Below are positions 1-7,486 of a stretch of DNA of 29,031 bases, in pieces (within the stretch, counting starts at the first letter, position 1; every line of letters starts with the position of its first letter). Under the pieces are notes generated by a model, which searched no databases, had not been told where the DNA came from, and was given only the letters and a program-made list of their open reading frames with translations. The stretch is from contig CAYXWH010000015.1 of assembly GCA_964468755.1 (NCBI GenBank), positions 1 through 29,031 of the forward strand. Direction: 5' to 3'. Origin of the DNA: CAYXWH01 sp964468755. Its GTDB lineage: Bacteria > Chloroflexota > Dehalococcoidia > Dehalococcoidales > RBG-16-60-22. The position numbers were made by a program, and so were the translations under genes.

Positions 1-1
1 T

Positions 2-76
2 ACCGAGAAGGAACAATATAAAACCGAAGGATATACCTATCAACAGGTTAGCCAGTATTACGTTCATATGCGGTAA
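2..76 (+). CDS. possible 3' end of a gene cut by the window edge
   Basis: An open frame runs in from the left edge and stops at TAA (74-76), giving 24 residues ending in QYYVHMR. No family can be recognised from so short a tail, and the frame may be open by chance. It is on the plus strand, so it would converge on the minus-strand cluster that ends at 336. The hairpin at 180-214 would lie downstream of it. Confidence 0.25.
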   Translation, partial: TEKEQYKTEGYTYQQVSQYYVHMR

Positions 77-179
77 TAGGTGTCCTCCTTAACGTTCAGG
101 TTATGTCTCTTTGCAGAACCTGTAATATTATCGTCGATAACATGTTTTCTTTACGGCACTATTTGCAAACATAGCTAAC

Positions 180-214
180 CGGGATTGTGAGCCGGTTCTC
201 GCGGAGCAATCCCG
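180..214. repeat. inverted repeat (hairpin), 8-bp arms
   Basis: CGGGATTG (180-187) is matched by CAATCCCG (207-214), with a 19-base loop that can itself pair partly (GAG/CTC). On the plus strand it is followed by a short T-run (GTTTTAAC at about 222-229). It could be a weak terminator for a plus-strand gene entering from the left. No function is proven. Confidence 0.4.
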
Positions 215-260
215 ATACTGACCTGTTTTAACTATTATCCGTAAAGCCGGGGATTGGTGG

Positions 261-314
261 TGGGTGGCAGGCACTCTGCCTGAAAGCTCTTTCAGTAGAG
301 TTCCTGCCATCCCA
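261..314. terminator. long imperfect hairpin just past the binding-protein gene
   Basis: Almost the whole 54 bases fold on themselves. TGGG/CCCA is followed inward by T-A, GGCAGG/CCTGCC, a mismatch, ACTCT/AGAGT, a small internal loop and CTGAAAG/CTTTCAG around a 2-base loop. It starts 21 bases after the stop of the minus-strand gene at 336, where a terminator would be expected. No T-tract follows on either strand, so it may be an RNA 3'-end stabiliser or a small palindromic repeat rather than a classic intrinsic terminator. Confidence 0.5.
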
Positions 315-335
315 GCACTTATTCCAGATATGTAT

Positions 336-1616
336 TTATTTCCCGGGTGGGGGACCAGGTGGTGGAGCGAAGCCGAATGGCGGAACATCATCATAAGCAT
401 GTACGGGCATCCAGATGAATATCCCGTCTTCCTTGTCAACCTGGGCTATATAGATGGTCTTGATGGCGCACAGGGTAGCCGGGTCAAAGCGTATGGGGCC
501 TTGGGGCCCTTCAAGATTCAGGCCAAGGATAGCTTCGCGCAGCTTCGCCGGAGTGGTATCCCCGCCGGTCGCATCAAGAGCCGCCAGGGTAACCATAGCG
601 CCCTCATAAGGTCCTGTATCGGTGTCCTCAGGCAGTTCATCATATTTTGACTTCCAGGCATCGACGAATTCTTTGTTTATCTGGGTGTCAAGGAGATGGG
701 AATAGGGTGTTGGGCAATATTCTCCGGCAACCGCACCGGCTGCTTCTGGTGGAAGTTCATGCAATATGAACGGGGCGAAAAAGGAGCCATGGAAACAGGC
801 TACCAGAGGCATTCTATTGCGGATGCCGAACTCATGGAACTGGCTGAGAAAACGAATGGAATCGGTACCGTCAAACCAGGCGACCACGGCATCGGCATCC
901 TTGAAGGCAGCGAGGTAGGAGGCATAGTCCGTGCAGCGGACTGGCGGGTATTGTTGCTGTATTACTTCCCCGCCAAATTCGGTGAAGCCTCCCATGAAGC
1001 CTTCCATGAAGCCATGTCCCGGAGCCCAATCCGCGGTAATAACCGTGACTGTCTGGTAGCCCAACTCCTCGGCGGCATAGCGTCCCATACTGGATGAAAT
1101 CTGGGGTTCTGACCCGCCACACTGGAAAGTCCACTGGTGTTTCTCCATGATAACCCCCAGCGGAGCCGGGTTGGTGAAGATGAGAGGCTTACCAATCTGG
1201 TTCATGAAGGATGATACCGCCATCTGGGCACCACCGACGGTGGGTCCAATTATCATAGATACTTTATCATGCTCTATCAGTTTTTTGGCTTTGTCTACCG
1301 CCATAGCAGGGTCGGCTCCCGAGTCTTCAACGATTATCTCTATTGGTCTCCCGGCAGCCTCATAGCCAGCTTTGTCAAACATAAAATCGGCAGCCCTGGC
1401 CATCCGTTCACCGGTGATAGCCATGTGACCGGTCAGGGGACGAATGTGTCCGATCTTTATCGGTTCGGCAAGGGCTGGAGCTGGGGCTGGTGCTGGAGCT
1501 GGGGCTGGAGCCGGGGCTGGCGCTGGAGCCGGGGCTGGTGCCGGCTCGGCGCAGCCGACTGCAATCATGGTTGCAAGGAAAAGAACAGCTAGTAGTAGGC
1601 TTATTCCTTTTTTCAT
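336..1616 (-). CDS. lipoprotein substrate-binding protein, branched-chain amino acid ABC type
   Basis: 426-residue periplasmic-binding protein of the Peripla_BP_6 (LivJ-like) family, predicted to hold a small organic solute outside the membrane for an ABC importer. Residues 1-21 are a signal peptide with lipobox AVGC, so Cys22 should carry the lipid anchor. An Ala-Pro repeat (about residues 25-48) forms a stiff linker. The binding domain starts at IKIGHIRPLTG and has the family's early GP-T-GG pattern (IIGPTVGG). The C-terminus is Pro/Gly rich (PPPGPPPGK). The start is ATG with an AGGGGG Shine-Dalgarno site. No permease or ATPase of this transporter type lies in the window, so the partners are elsewhere or it works with another system. 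Its position at the end of the catabolic block suggests it binds the substrate or a relative; the ligand cannot be read from the sequence. Confidence 0.9.
   Translation of the reverse strand: MKKGISLLLAVLFLATMIAVGCAEPAPAPAPAPAPAPAPAPAPAPAPALAEPIKIGHIRPLTGHMAITGERMARAADFMFDKAGYEAAGRPIEIIVEDSGADPAMAVDKAKKLIEHDKVSMIIGPTVGGAQMAVSSFMNQIGKPLIFTNPAPLGVIMEKHQWTFQCGGSEPQISSSMGRYAAEELGYQTVTVITADWAPGHGFMEGFMGGFTEFGGEVIQQQYPPVRCTDYASYLAAFKDADAVVAWFDGTDSIRFLSQFHEFGIRNRMPLVACFHGSFFAPFILHELPPEAAGAVAGEYCPTPYSHLLDTQINKEFVDAWKSKYDELPEDTDTGPYEGAMVTLAALDATGGDTTPAKLREAILGLNLEGPQGPIRFDPATLCAIKTIYIAQVDKEDGIFIWMPVHAYDDVPPFGFAPPPGPPPGK
1475..1548 (-). repeat. short tandem repeat encoding the Ala-Pro linker
   Basis: GC-rich 6/12-base units built on GGGCTGGAGCCG (plus-strand view) encode alternating Ala-Pro after the lipobox cysteine of the binding protein. 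Such tracts change length easily by slippage in whole AP units. The repeat also opens spurious reading frames on the plus strand. Confidence 0.75.
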
Positions 1617-1906
1617 CGCTAACCCCCTATATATATTTATTGGTTACCTGCACTGGTAAATTTACCGTTCACTGTCTTCGCTTCTCCTTTTCGGCATGAA
1701 CGATAACGGTCAGCGAAATGTATTGCTATTTATCACCTCCTTTGCCCCGGGTTTTATTTTTAGGCCATAACATTAAATTGTCAGCTTACCTAAAGTATTA
1801 TGGCAGAGTATTTGTAAAGCAATTATTATAACAGTTGATATGGTGACTTATAATACAACATATTATACAAACCGGGCAATAGCTTTTCTCCTGATTATTT
1901 CCCCTT
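1617..1906. other. intergenic region with an orphan, perfect Shine-Dalgarno site
   Basis: This 290-base gap between the alcohol dehydrogenase and the binding-protein gene is AT-rich in the middle. On the minus strand AAAGGAGGTGAT (1732-1743) is a full-length match to anti-16S, but no ATG/GTG/TTG at a normal distance opens a frame of useful length. A mini-frame, GTG at 1672 to a stop at 1637 (11 residues), follows a GGAG and precedes the binding-protein gene. A leader peptide is possible but unsupported. A promoter for the binding-protein gene probably lies here; no clean -35/-10 pair is evident. Confidence 0.35.
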
Positions 1907-3085
1907 TCACATTTTCAGGAAAAGCTGCCTGAGATTTTCCTCATTGCACTCGCAGGGGGAAGAGAAAATGTTGACGTCTTTGCTGGCCAGGTTTACCAGT
2001 GTGTCCAGTTCCTGATTTACTTGTTCTTCAGTCACACCAGCTTCCTTAAGACTGAGCGGTTCTCCTATTTCACGGGCAAGTTCCTTTATCTTCTGAATAA
2101 GTGTGGCAATCGCCTCGGTATCGGACGGGGCATCAATACCCGCGAATCTGGCGGCGGTGCTGAGCCGGACAACCGGGTCCGGGGCATTGGATAGAGGCGG
2201 GCTTGCAGCGATGTATTCGACTGCGCAGACTGTAGCCAGTCCCACGGCCCGTCCGTGCGGAATTCCAAAAGTCGCTCCGGCGGCGTGGGCCAGGGCGTGA
2301 CCCAGCGAGGTGTTACTGTTGCCAAAACCCAGCCCGGCGATGGTGGCGGCGTTCTGCATTTTTTCACGAGCCACAAGGTCACTACCGTCTTTACAGGCTC
2401 GTGGAAGCCAGTCAAAGGTGAGTTTCATGGCCTGGAGGCAGAGGCCGTCACTGAAATCGGTTTGCTGTCTGCCCGTGTAGCCTTCTATGGCGTGGCCCAG
2501 AACATCCATTCCGGTGCCTGCCGTCAGGCTCTCGGGCATACCCGCGGTTAACTCCGGCTCCAGTACGGCGATATCCGGGACTATTTCATTATTGGCAAAC
2601 GGCATCTTTCGATGCCCGGCGGTATTGGTGAGGATTATAGCCCAGGTCACGTCAGAGCCGGTTCCAGACGTGGTAGGAACGGCTACGAATCTTGCCTTTT
2701 TCCGTAGATTGAGCCTGGTTTTGGGGCCAACTGTTTTATCCAACTCCGTATCCGCCAGGTCCGGTCTCTCATAGAGTAACCAGGCTGCCTTGGCAGTATC
2801 TATGGCTGAGCCTCCGCCAAAGCCGATAACAAGCTGGGGCTGGAATTCATTGAGTAACTGACTGCCCTTGCCGGCGACCTCGACCGACGGTTCCGGCTCA
2901 GCGCCATCCCAGACCTTTACTTCATAACCGGCATTCTTTACCTGCTCGACAACCGTATCGCAGAACTGGGCCATAACCTTGTCAGTAATGAGTACCGCTT
3001 TATTACCCTGTCCCTGAATCTCTCCACCTAACCGGTTCAGCGCCCCCTTTCCGAAAAGGACTTTCGGACTGAGAAAATACCTCAT
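1907..3085 (-). CDS. iron-containing (type III) alcohol dehydrogenase
   Basis: 392 residues, the normal length for the Fe-ADH family (FucO, GldA, butanol dehydrogenase), which interconverts alcohols and aldehydes or ketones with NAD(P). The N-terminal nucleotide domain has GGGSAIDTAK (90-99) and TTSGTGSDVT (138-147). The metal site is complete: Asp194 and His198 in the MDVLGHAIEG stretch, and His263 and His277 in GHALAHAAGATFGIPHG. The start is ATG behind AAAGGAGG at 8 bases. It is separated by 69 bases from the upstream FAD gene, so it is probably co-transcribed with the GlcDF-like set. Substrate unknown; a hydroxy intermediate of the pathway is a reasonable guess. Confidence 0.93.
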   Translation of the reverse strand: MRYFLSPKVLFGKGALNRLGGEIQGQGNKAVLITDKVMAQFCDTVVEQVKNAGYEVKVWDGAEPEPSVEVAGKGSQLLNEFQPQLVIGFGGGSAIDTAKAAWLLYERPDLADTELDKTVGPKTRLNLRKKARFVAVPTTSGTGSDVTWAIILTNTAGHRKMPFANNEIVPDIAVLEPELTAGMPESLTAGTGMDVLGHAIEGYTGRQQTDFSDGLCLQAMKLTFDWLPRACKDGSDLVAREKMQNAATIAGLGFGNSNTSLGHALAHAAGATFGIPHGRAVGLATVCAVEYIAASPPLSNAPDPVVRLSTAARFAGIDAPSDTEAIATLIQKIKELAREIGEPLSLKEAGVTEEQVNQELDTLVNLASKDVNIFSSPCECNEENLRQLFLKM

Positions 3086-3154
3086 CTGGCTGCCTCCTTT
3101 GCATAAATTTACGCTTTCCCGTTCTCATCCCGGGCTTATTGCCAGCTTATTGTC

Positions 3155-4669
3155 TCATTCCATCGGGTAAGCAATGTTGTTCGGGTCGAGCAGTTGCTTG
3201 ATTTTCAGGCTCTTTTCCGGGTAATTTCCCCACACCGGCCCGTATTCTTCTGAGTTGGGTGTTGCCGGAAAGGCGCCTATCGCCAAAAAGTCTTTCTGGC
3301 AGTCGCGCATCAGCAGAAAGAGGTCTTCAGCATGGTCAGCATCGGTAAAGCGCAGGCTCTCACCCTTGCCGGTGTGAGCCATGTCATAGGGAAGTACGAA
3401 GTTTGTTGTCCCATAATCTTCGAGTATGGGTGGCACGCGCTTGCGGGTGTTCTCATTGATGATATCCGCCACTTTCAGACCGTGGTCCATTGATTCGAAA
3501 TTGAGAACCGAGCGGAACCTGCCCCCGGCAATATTGGATACGATGGCGTCGGCAGACATGAAATGGGTCTCGTCCTGGGCTCGGGTAACCCGGGCATCAG
3601 CGCCATATTCCTCGGCGATGGACAGTACGACCTTCTCTTCGTAGGCAAGGCGTTTCTCAGAGCCAATACCGTACAGCAACAGCCGTACTACTATCTGCTC
3701 CGGGTTCTGGGCGGCACGCGGGCCTGATTTGTTCTTCCAGTGTTCCCAGAAAGCGGCAGCTCCGGTGGGCGCCGGGGCTGGAGCCCTGACCCTGGCCATA
3801 GAGAAGAACCAGGGCGGCACCGTCATTACCAGTAAGGCTATCTCACATCTCCCCATTTCATACATGGCGTCAATAGCCGCTTTTCGGGTGGGGAAGATGA
3901 GGTTGTACCACTTAAACCTGTTTTCCGGCAGATTGAGCGTGGTTGTCGGGGCATCACCGGAGGGGACCAGCTTCTCGCTGACGAAGGGAAACAGCCTTAC
4001 TCCCATTCGGGTGACCACACCCTTGGACGCCGGGCATATTAGGTCTGACACCGCCATGAGGCTGCGGAGGTCAGGTCCCGGTCCTTCTCCCCAGAAGAAA
4101 TCATTGAACAGTGACCGTGAACCCAGCCTCACCAGCTCGCCATCGGCGGTTACCCACTCGGCAGACAGTATCCGGCGATAACCCCGGTCCCCCAGCTTCC
4201 ATGACAGGGCTCCCTCGCCAACATTGATGGAATTGGCGATTACCGAGACATTACCGTCACACATAGGGACAAAGGTAAGCAAGCCCCTTTTAAACGCTTC
4301 CGCCTGGAGAGCGGCGAAACACACTCCGGGCTCGACAACAGCATACAGGTTCTGCTCATCGATTTCGAGCTTTCGCATCCGTTTCAGGTCGATGAAGACC
4401 ACATTCTGCCGGCCTGAGCCAGGTTCAGGTGAACCGTAGGTGCTGGTTGCCGCAAAGGGCAGCTTGTAGTGGTTACACAGCTTGACTATAGCCTGTACCT
4501 CTTCGGTAGTTTCCGGCTGGATACTGCAGGCCGGGCTGAGCCGGGCGGTTACGGTTGCCGCCTGACCGCCACCATTGCGGTCGGCTTCACAAATAGCCGG
4601 GTCATCGCTGACCCACTCTTGCCCAACGATAGATTGCAGTCCTTGATAGGCTTCTCTCGATATACTCAT
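3155..4669 (-). CDS. FAD-linked oxidase of the VAO/GlcD family, second flavin subunit
   Basis: 504 residues with the FAD-binding PCMH fold: QPETTEEVQAIVKLCNHYKL (about 50-70), then VVFIDLKRMRKLEIDE and VVEPGVCFAALQ. It ends with the family's LLDPNN motif. Relatives oxidise alpha-hydroxy acids (glycolate, lactate) or para-alkylphenols with electrons leaving through partner subunits. An unusual PAPAP stretch sits near the middle. The start is ATG with GAGGAG at 6 bases, and the site lies in the 12-base gap after the Fe-S gene, so translation is likely coupled. With the genes at 4682 and 5972 it makes a GlcD-GlcF-GlcE-like trio. It is weaker in flavin-domain motifs than the 5972 gene: the GxxGTLGI loop is replaced by SKGVVTRMGV. 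Confidence 0.85.
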   Translation of the reverse strand: MSISREAYQGLQSIVGQEWVSDDPAICEADRNGGGQAATVTARLSPACSIQPETTEEVQAIVKLCNHYKLPFAATSTYGSPEPGSGRQNVVFIDLKRMRKLEIDEQNLYAVVEPGVCFAALQAEAFKRGLLTFVPMCDGNVSVIANSINVGEGALSWKLGDRGYRRILSAEWVTADGELVRLGSRSLFNDFFWGEGPGPDLRSLMAVSDLICPASKGVVTRMGVRLFPFVSEKLVPSGDAPTTTLNLPENRFKWYNLIFPTRKAAIDAMYEMGRCEIALLVMTVPPWFFSMARVRAPAPAPTGAAAFWEHWKNKSGPRAAQNPEQIVVRLLLYGIGSEKRLAYEEKVVLSIAEEYGADARVTRAQDETHFMSADAIVSNIAGGRFRSVLNFESMDHGLKVADIINENTRKRVPPILEDYGTTNFVLPYDMAHTGKGESLRFTDADHAEDLFLLMRDCQKDFLAIGAFPATPNSEEYGPVWGNYPEKSLKIKQLLDPNNIAYPME

Positions 4670-4681
4670 CGCTGTCTCCTC

Positions 4682-5941
4682 TTACAGGGCTTGTAGTAGT
4701 ATTTCGGTAATATCATAGACGGCAAGTTTTACCTTCTTTGCTTTTACCGCCCTGGTCAGCAGTTCTCTGGCATCCGGACTGCAGGTAACGATTGCCCCGG
4801 CGCCGGTGGCCTGGGCTTCTTCAATCCTCTCTCCGGCTGTCCAGAGGGCGAAGTCAGGGAATGCCAGGGCTACGCCACCGCAGCTACCGGCACACCAGGC
4901 ATTGCCCCGGGCTCTTTCCATCTCGACAAGCTCCATGCCGGGAATACCGTTGAGGATATTCCGTGGTGGGTCATAAATACCGCGTTCGCTGCGGCGCCAG
5001 ATCTTGCCGACCGGGATAATCGGTGGCTCGTATCTGGGTTCCCAGTGCTGCCAGGGCTCACTCAGTCTGCCCAGGTTGCACGGGTCATGGTAGGTTACCT
5101 TCATCGGCACGCTCTTCTTGAGCTTCAGCTTGCCATCGTTCATGAGCCGGTCAATGTACTCGGTAATGTGAAGAGCCGTGTACGGCATGTCTTCGGTGGA
5201 TTTACCCAGTAGCTTGGGGAAGTCAACCTTGAGGCTCTTATAGCATTCGGCGCTGCTGGTTATCACCACTCCGGCTCCTGAATTCTGGATGGCCCGGACA
5301 TTGTGCTCAGCCATCTCCCGTGCCAGAGCCTCCTGACCGGTGGCAAGCAGGTAATTGCCGCTGCACCATTCATCGGCGAGGAGTATGAACGGAGTGCCGG
5401 TCTGCTCCAGTATTCTGGCGGTTGCCCGGGCAAGCTCTGGCTGCCGGTACGCCGAGTTACAGCCAACAAAGTACACGTAGTCGGCGTTCTTAGCGGGTTT
5501 GATTTCCGGCGGCAGCCACTTCAAGCGGTTTTCATGGGGCTCACCGTATTCGTTATGGGTAGCGCGAATATTCTCAGCCATTACTTTGTGCTCCGGCATG
5601 GGTCCTTTGCCCTGCTCCACGCACCGCGCCTTCATTGTCTCGATGACCTGGAGCACCTCGACATCCAGGTTCCGTTTGCACCGGCTATCGCAGGCACCGC
5701 AAAGGGTACACCGGAACAATGCGTCGACAAGCTTTGGCGTGAACTCCAGTCTCCCCTCCATTTCCGCCACGGCGGTATGGAGCAGCCCGTGAGCCGAATA
5801 GAGATTGAAGGCGTATCGGGTATCTATGGGGCATTGCCGGGAGAACCTGAGGCTCTGTACCCAGTTGAGGTCAATGAACTTGCACAGTGAACACCTTACA
5901 CATTGATTTGCCTGTCGTTTATATTCCTCAGCAGTAAGCAT
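4682..5941 (-). CDS. GlcF/HdrD-like iron-sulfur electron-transfer subunit with degenerate CCG domains
   Basis: 419 residues. Two [4Fe-4S] sites lie at the N-terminus: Cys14-17-20 plus Cys37-Pro, and Cys78-81-84-88. Two CCG (DUF224-type) domains follow. The first uses Cys161, Cys193 and Cys233, but its usual CCG reads CSG. The second uses Cys288, Cys350, Cys354 and Cys387, with CAGSCGG. Proteins of this kind take electrons from flavin subunits (glycolate or lactate oxidase) and pass them to quinone, or to a disulfide centre in Hdr. The neighbours on both sides are FAD oxidases, which supports a three-part complex. The start is ATG with GGGGGAG just upstream. The first Fe-S motif has a long spacer (16 residues) between its third and fourth cysteine. 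Confidence 0.88.
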   Translation of the reverse strand: MLTAEEYKRQANQCVRCSLCKFIDLNWVQSLRFSRQCPIDTRYAFNLYSAHGLLHTAVAEMEGRLEFTPKLVDALFRCTLCGACDSRCKRNLDVEVLQVIETMKARCVEQGKGPMPEHKVMAENIRATHNEYGEPHENRLKWLPPEIKPAKNADYVYFVGCNSAYRQPELARATARILEQTGTPFILLADEWCSGNYLLATGQEALAREMAEHNVRAIQNSGAGVVITSSAECYKSLKVDFPKLLGKSTEDMPYTALHITEYIDRLMNDGKLKLKKSVPMKVTYHDPCNLGRLSEPWQHWEPRYEPPIIPVGKIWRRSERGIYDPPRNILNGIPGMELVEMERARGNAWCAGSCGGVALAFPDFALWTAGERIEEAQATGAGAIVTCSPDARELLTRAVKAKKVKLAVYDITEILLQAL

Positions 5942-5971
5942 TTTCTCCCCCTTAACCTCGAATCATGAATA

Positions 5972-7432
5972 CTAGAAGCACAATCTACCCGGAGATAAAA
6001 CATTATTGGGGTCTAACATCTTCTTGACCTTCTTCAACAGTGGCGTATAGCTTGCTGCCTGGCTGTATACCATGTCGTTTATGAGTCCGTAGGGCCGGGT
6101 AAAGAAACCGCCCATAGACAGGGTGACCTCGGCAGCCTCAGCGATCAGACCTTTCAGTCGAGCAATTTCCTCATTGTTGGCGGGATTATAGGCGAAGTTG
6201 CCTTCAAAGTGGCAGGCGCCGCCGTATACCAGTGGCTGAATATAGAAACCTATCTCGCCAGCGGGATAATCATGCCTGGCGGCGACCTCAATCAGGGCAT
6301 CGGTGAAAGCCGGTGCCTTGTTCAACGTGGTGTGGAAGAAGAGGTCCTGGCAGGAACCCTTACCGGCAAACTTCCAGTAGGTTCTTTGTTTCGGCCAGGC
6401 GGTGCGCAGCATATCGGGAAGGTCTCTTTCCCATCCGGGCGCGCCAGGCAGCGAGGTACGTAAAGTGGGGATAGCCAGCCCGTCGACTACCTGGTTGAGG
6501 GCATCTTCCTGGTACGCTATTTTGTCCTCAGGGAACCGCTTGCCGCCATCGAGTACCAGAATTACGGTCCAGGTGGGAAGCTGCTCTCTCAGGGCGTTGA
6601 AGTCTTCCAGCCACTTATCAGCCAGGATTGCCGCCAGGTTCACGTTATTCAATATAAAACATTCGGCACCGATCTCACGGCGCTGAACCTTGTAGACAAG
6701 CTCAATGGACTTTGCCAGGCTTTCCAGTGGGATAAACCAGGTCTTGTTTACCTTGGGCCGGTATTCAACCTTGACCATTGCCCAGGTGATAATGCCCAGC
6801 GTTCCCTGGGCCCCCTGCACCAGCCGGGGCCACATGACCGCACTCGGTCCCGAGGGATTGACTCCATCAGCCACCGATTTGTCCGGGAAGTCAGTGACAC
6901 ACGTTGAGCCGGAACGGATAAGTTCGCCATCGGGCAGGACCATCTCCACATTGACCAGGGTATCGGTATATTCAAACCGGGGAATGAGACCGGGCTCCCG
7001 CTCCAGATGGCTGGTTACCGCTGACTTCAGCGGGTGGGGCAGCAGGGGAGATATAGCCATCAGGTCATGCTTCCGTAGTTCCGGTTGCAGTTGCTCCCAG
7101 GTGACGCCGGGCTCTATCCTCGCCATTCTATTGCGTTCATCGATACCCAGAATCCGGTTCATTCTCTTCAAATCGATTACAATCCCGCCCTGACCGGGAA
7201 TGGTAGTACCATAAAAGTGGATGCCTGAGCTACATGGTACCACGGGCATCCGGTACTTATTGGCGAGCCGGACAATTTTCTGCACCTCCGCCGAATTACT
7301 GGGCTGAACCACGTAATCGGGCATACCTGGTGCGCTTAAACTGTAATCTCTGGAATATGGCGTAAGCCGTTTCTCATCATCAAATAGATACCTGGCCCCC
7401 ACGATTGCTATTAGGTCTTCTTTGATTGCCAT
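5972..7432 (-). CDS. FAD-linked oxidase, GlcD-like main flavin subunit
   Basis: 486 residues of the FAD-binding type 4 / VAO family. The PCMH flavin domain is clear: VVQPSNSAEVQKIVRLANKY, then CSSGIHFYG, GGIVIDLKRMNRILGIDE and RIEPGVTWEQLQ. The loop GAQGTLGIIT (about 218-227) contacts the flavin in this family. The C-terminus is MLDPNNVLSPGR, typical of GlcD. It sits 30 bases upstream of the Fe-S/CCG gene, and together they should oxidise a hydroxy acid, alcohol or similar substrate and send electrons to the membrane pool. The start is ATG with GAGGAG very close. The substrate cannot be told; the chemistry resembles glycolate/lactate dehydrogenase or 4-cresol-type oxidation. Confidence 0.9.
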   Translation of the reverse strand: MAIKEDLIAIVGARYLFDDEKRLTPYSRDYSLSAPGMPDYVVQPSNSAEVQKIVRLANKYRMPVVPCSSGIHFYGTTIPGQGGIVIDLKRMNRILGIDERNRMARIEPGVTWEQLQPELRKHDLMAISPLLPHPLKSAVTSHLEREPGLIPRFEYTDTLVNVEMVLPDGELIRSGSTCVTDFPDKSVADGVNPSGPSAVMWPRLVQGAQGTLGIITWAMVKVEYRPKVNKTWFIPLESLAKSIELVYKVQRREIGAECFILNNVNLAAILADKWLEDFNALREQLPTWTVILVLDGGKRFPEDKIAYQEDALNQVVDGLAIPTLRTSLPGAPGWERDLPDMLRTAWPKQRTYWKFAGKGSCQDLFFHTTLNKAPAFTDALIEVAARHDYPAGEIGFYIQPLVYGGACHFEGNFAYNPANNEEIARLKGLIAEAAEVTLSMGGFFTRPYGLINDMVYSQAASYTPLLKKVKKMLDPNNVLSPGRLCF

Positions 7433-7486
7433 AGCTCCTCACTCCTTGCCTTCAGGTTTGTACGACATCGGAACTACCCGGGCACG

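Noticed and set aside
41..51. Shared TATCAACAGGT at both window ends (41-51 and near 28981-28991) as element termini
   Set aside because: An 11-base match without target duplication or transposase; probably coincidence.
1444..1659. Ala-Gly and Trp-rich frames across the binding-protein linker
   Set aside because: Produced by the GC-rich short repeat that encodes Ala-Pro on the minus strand.
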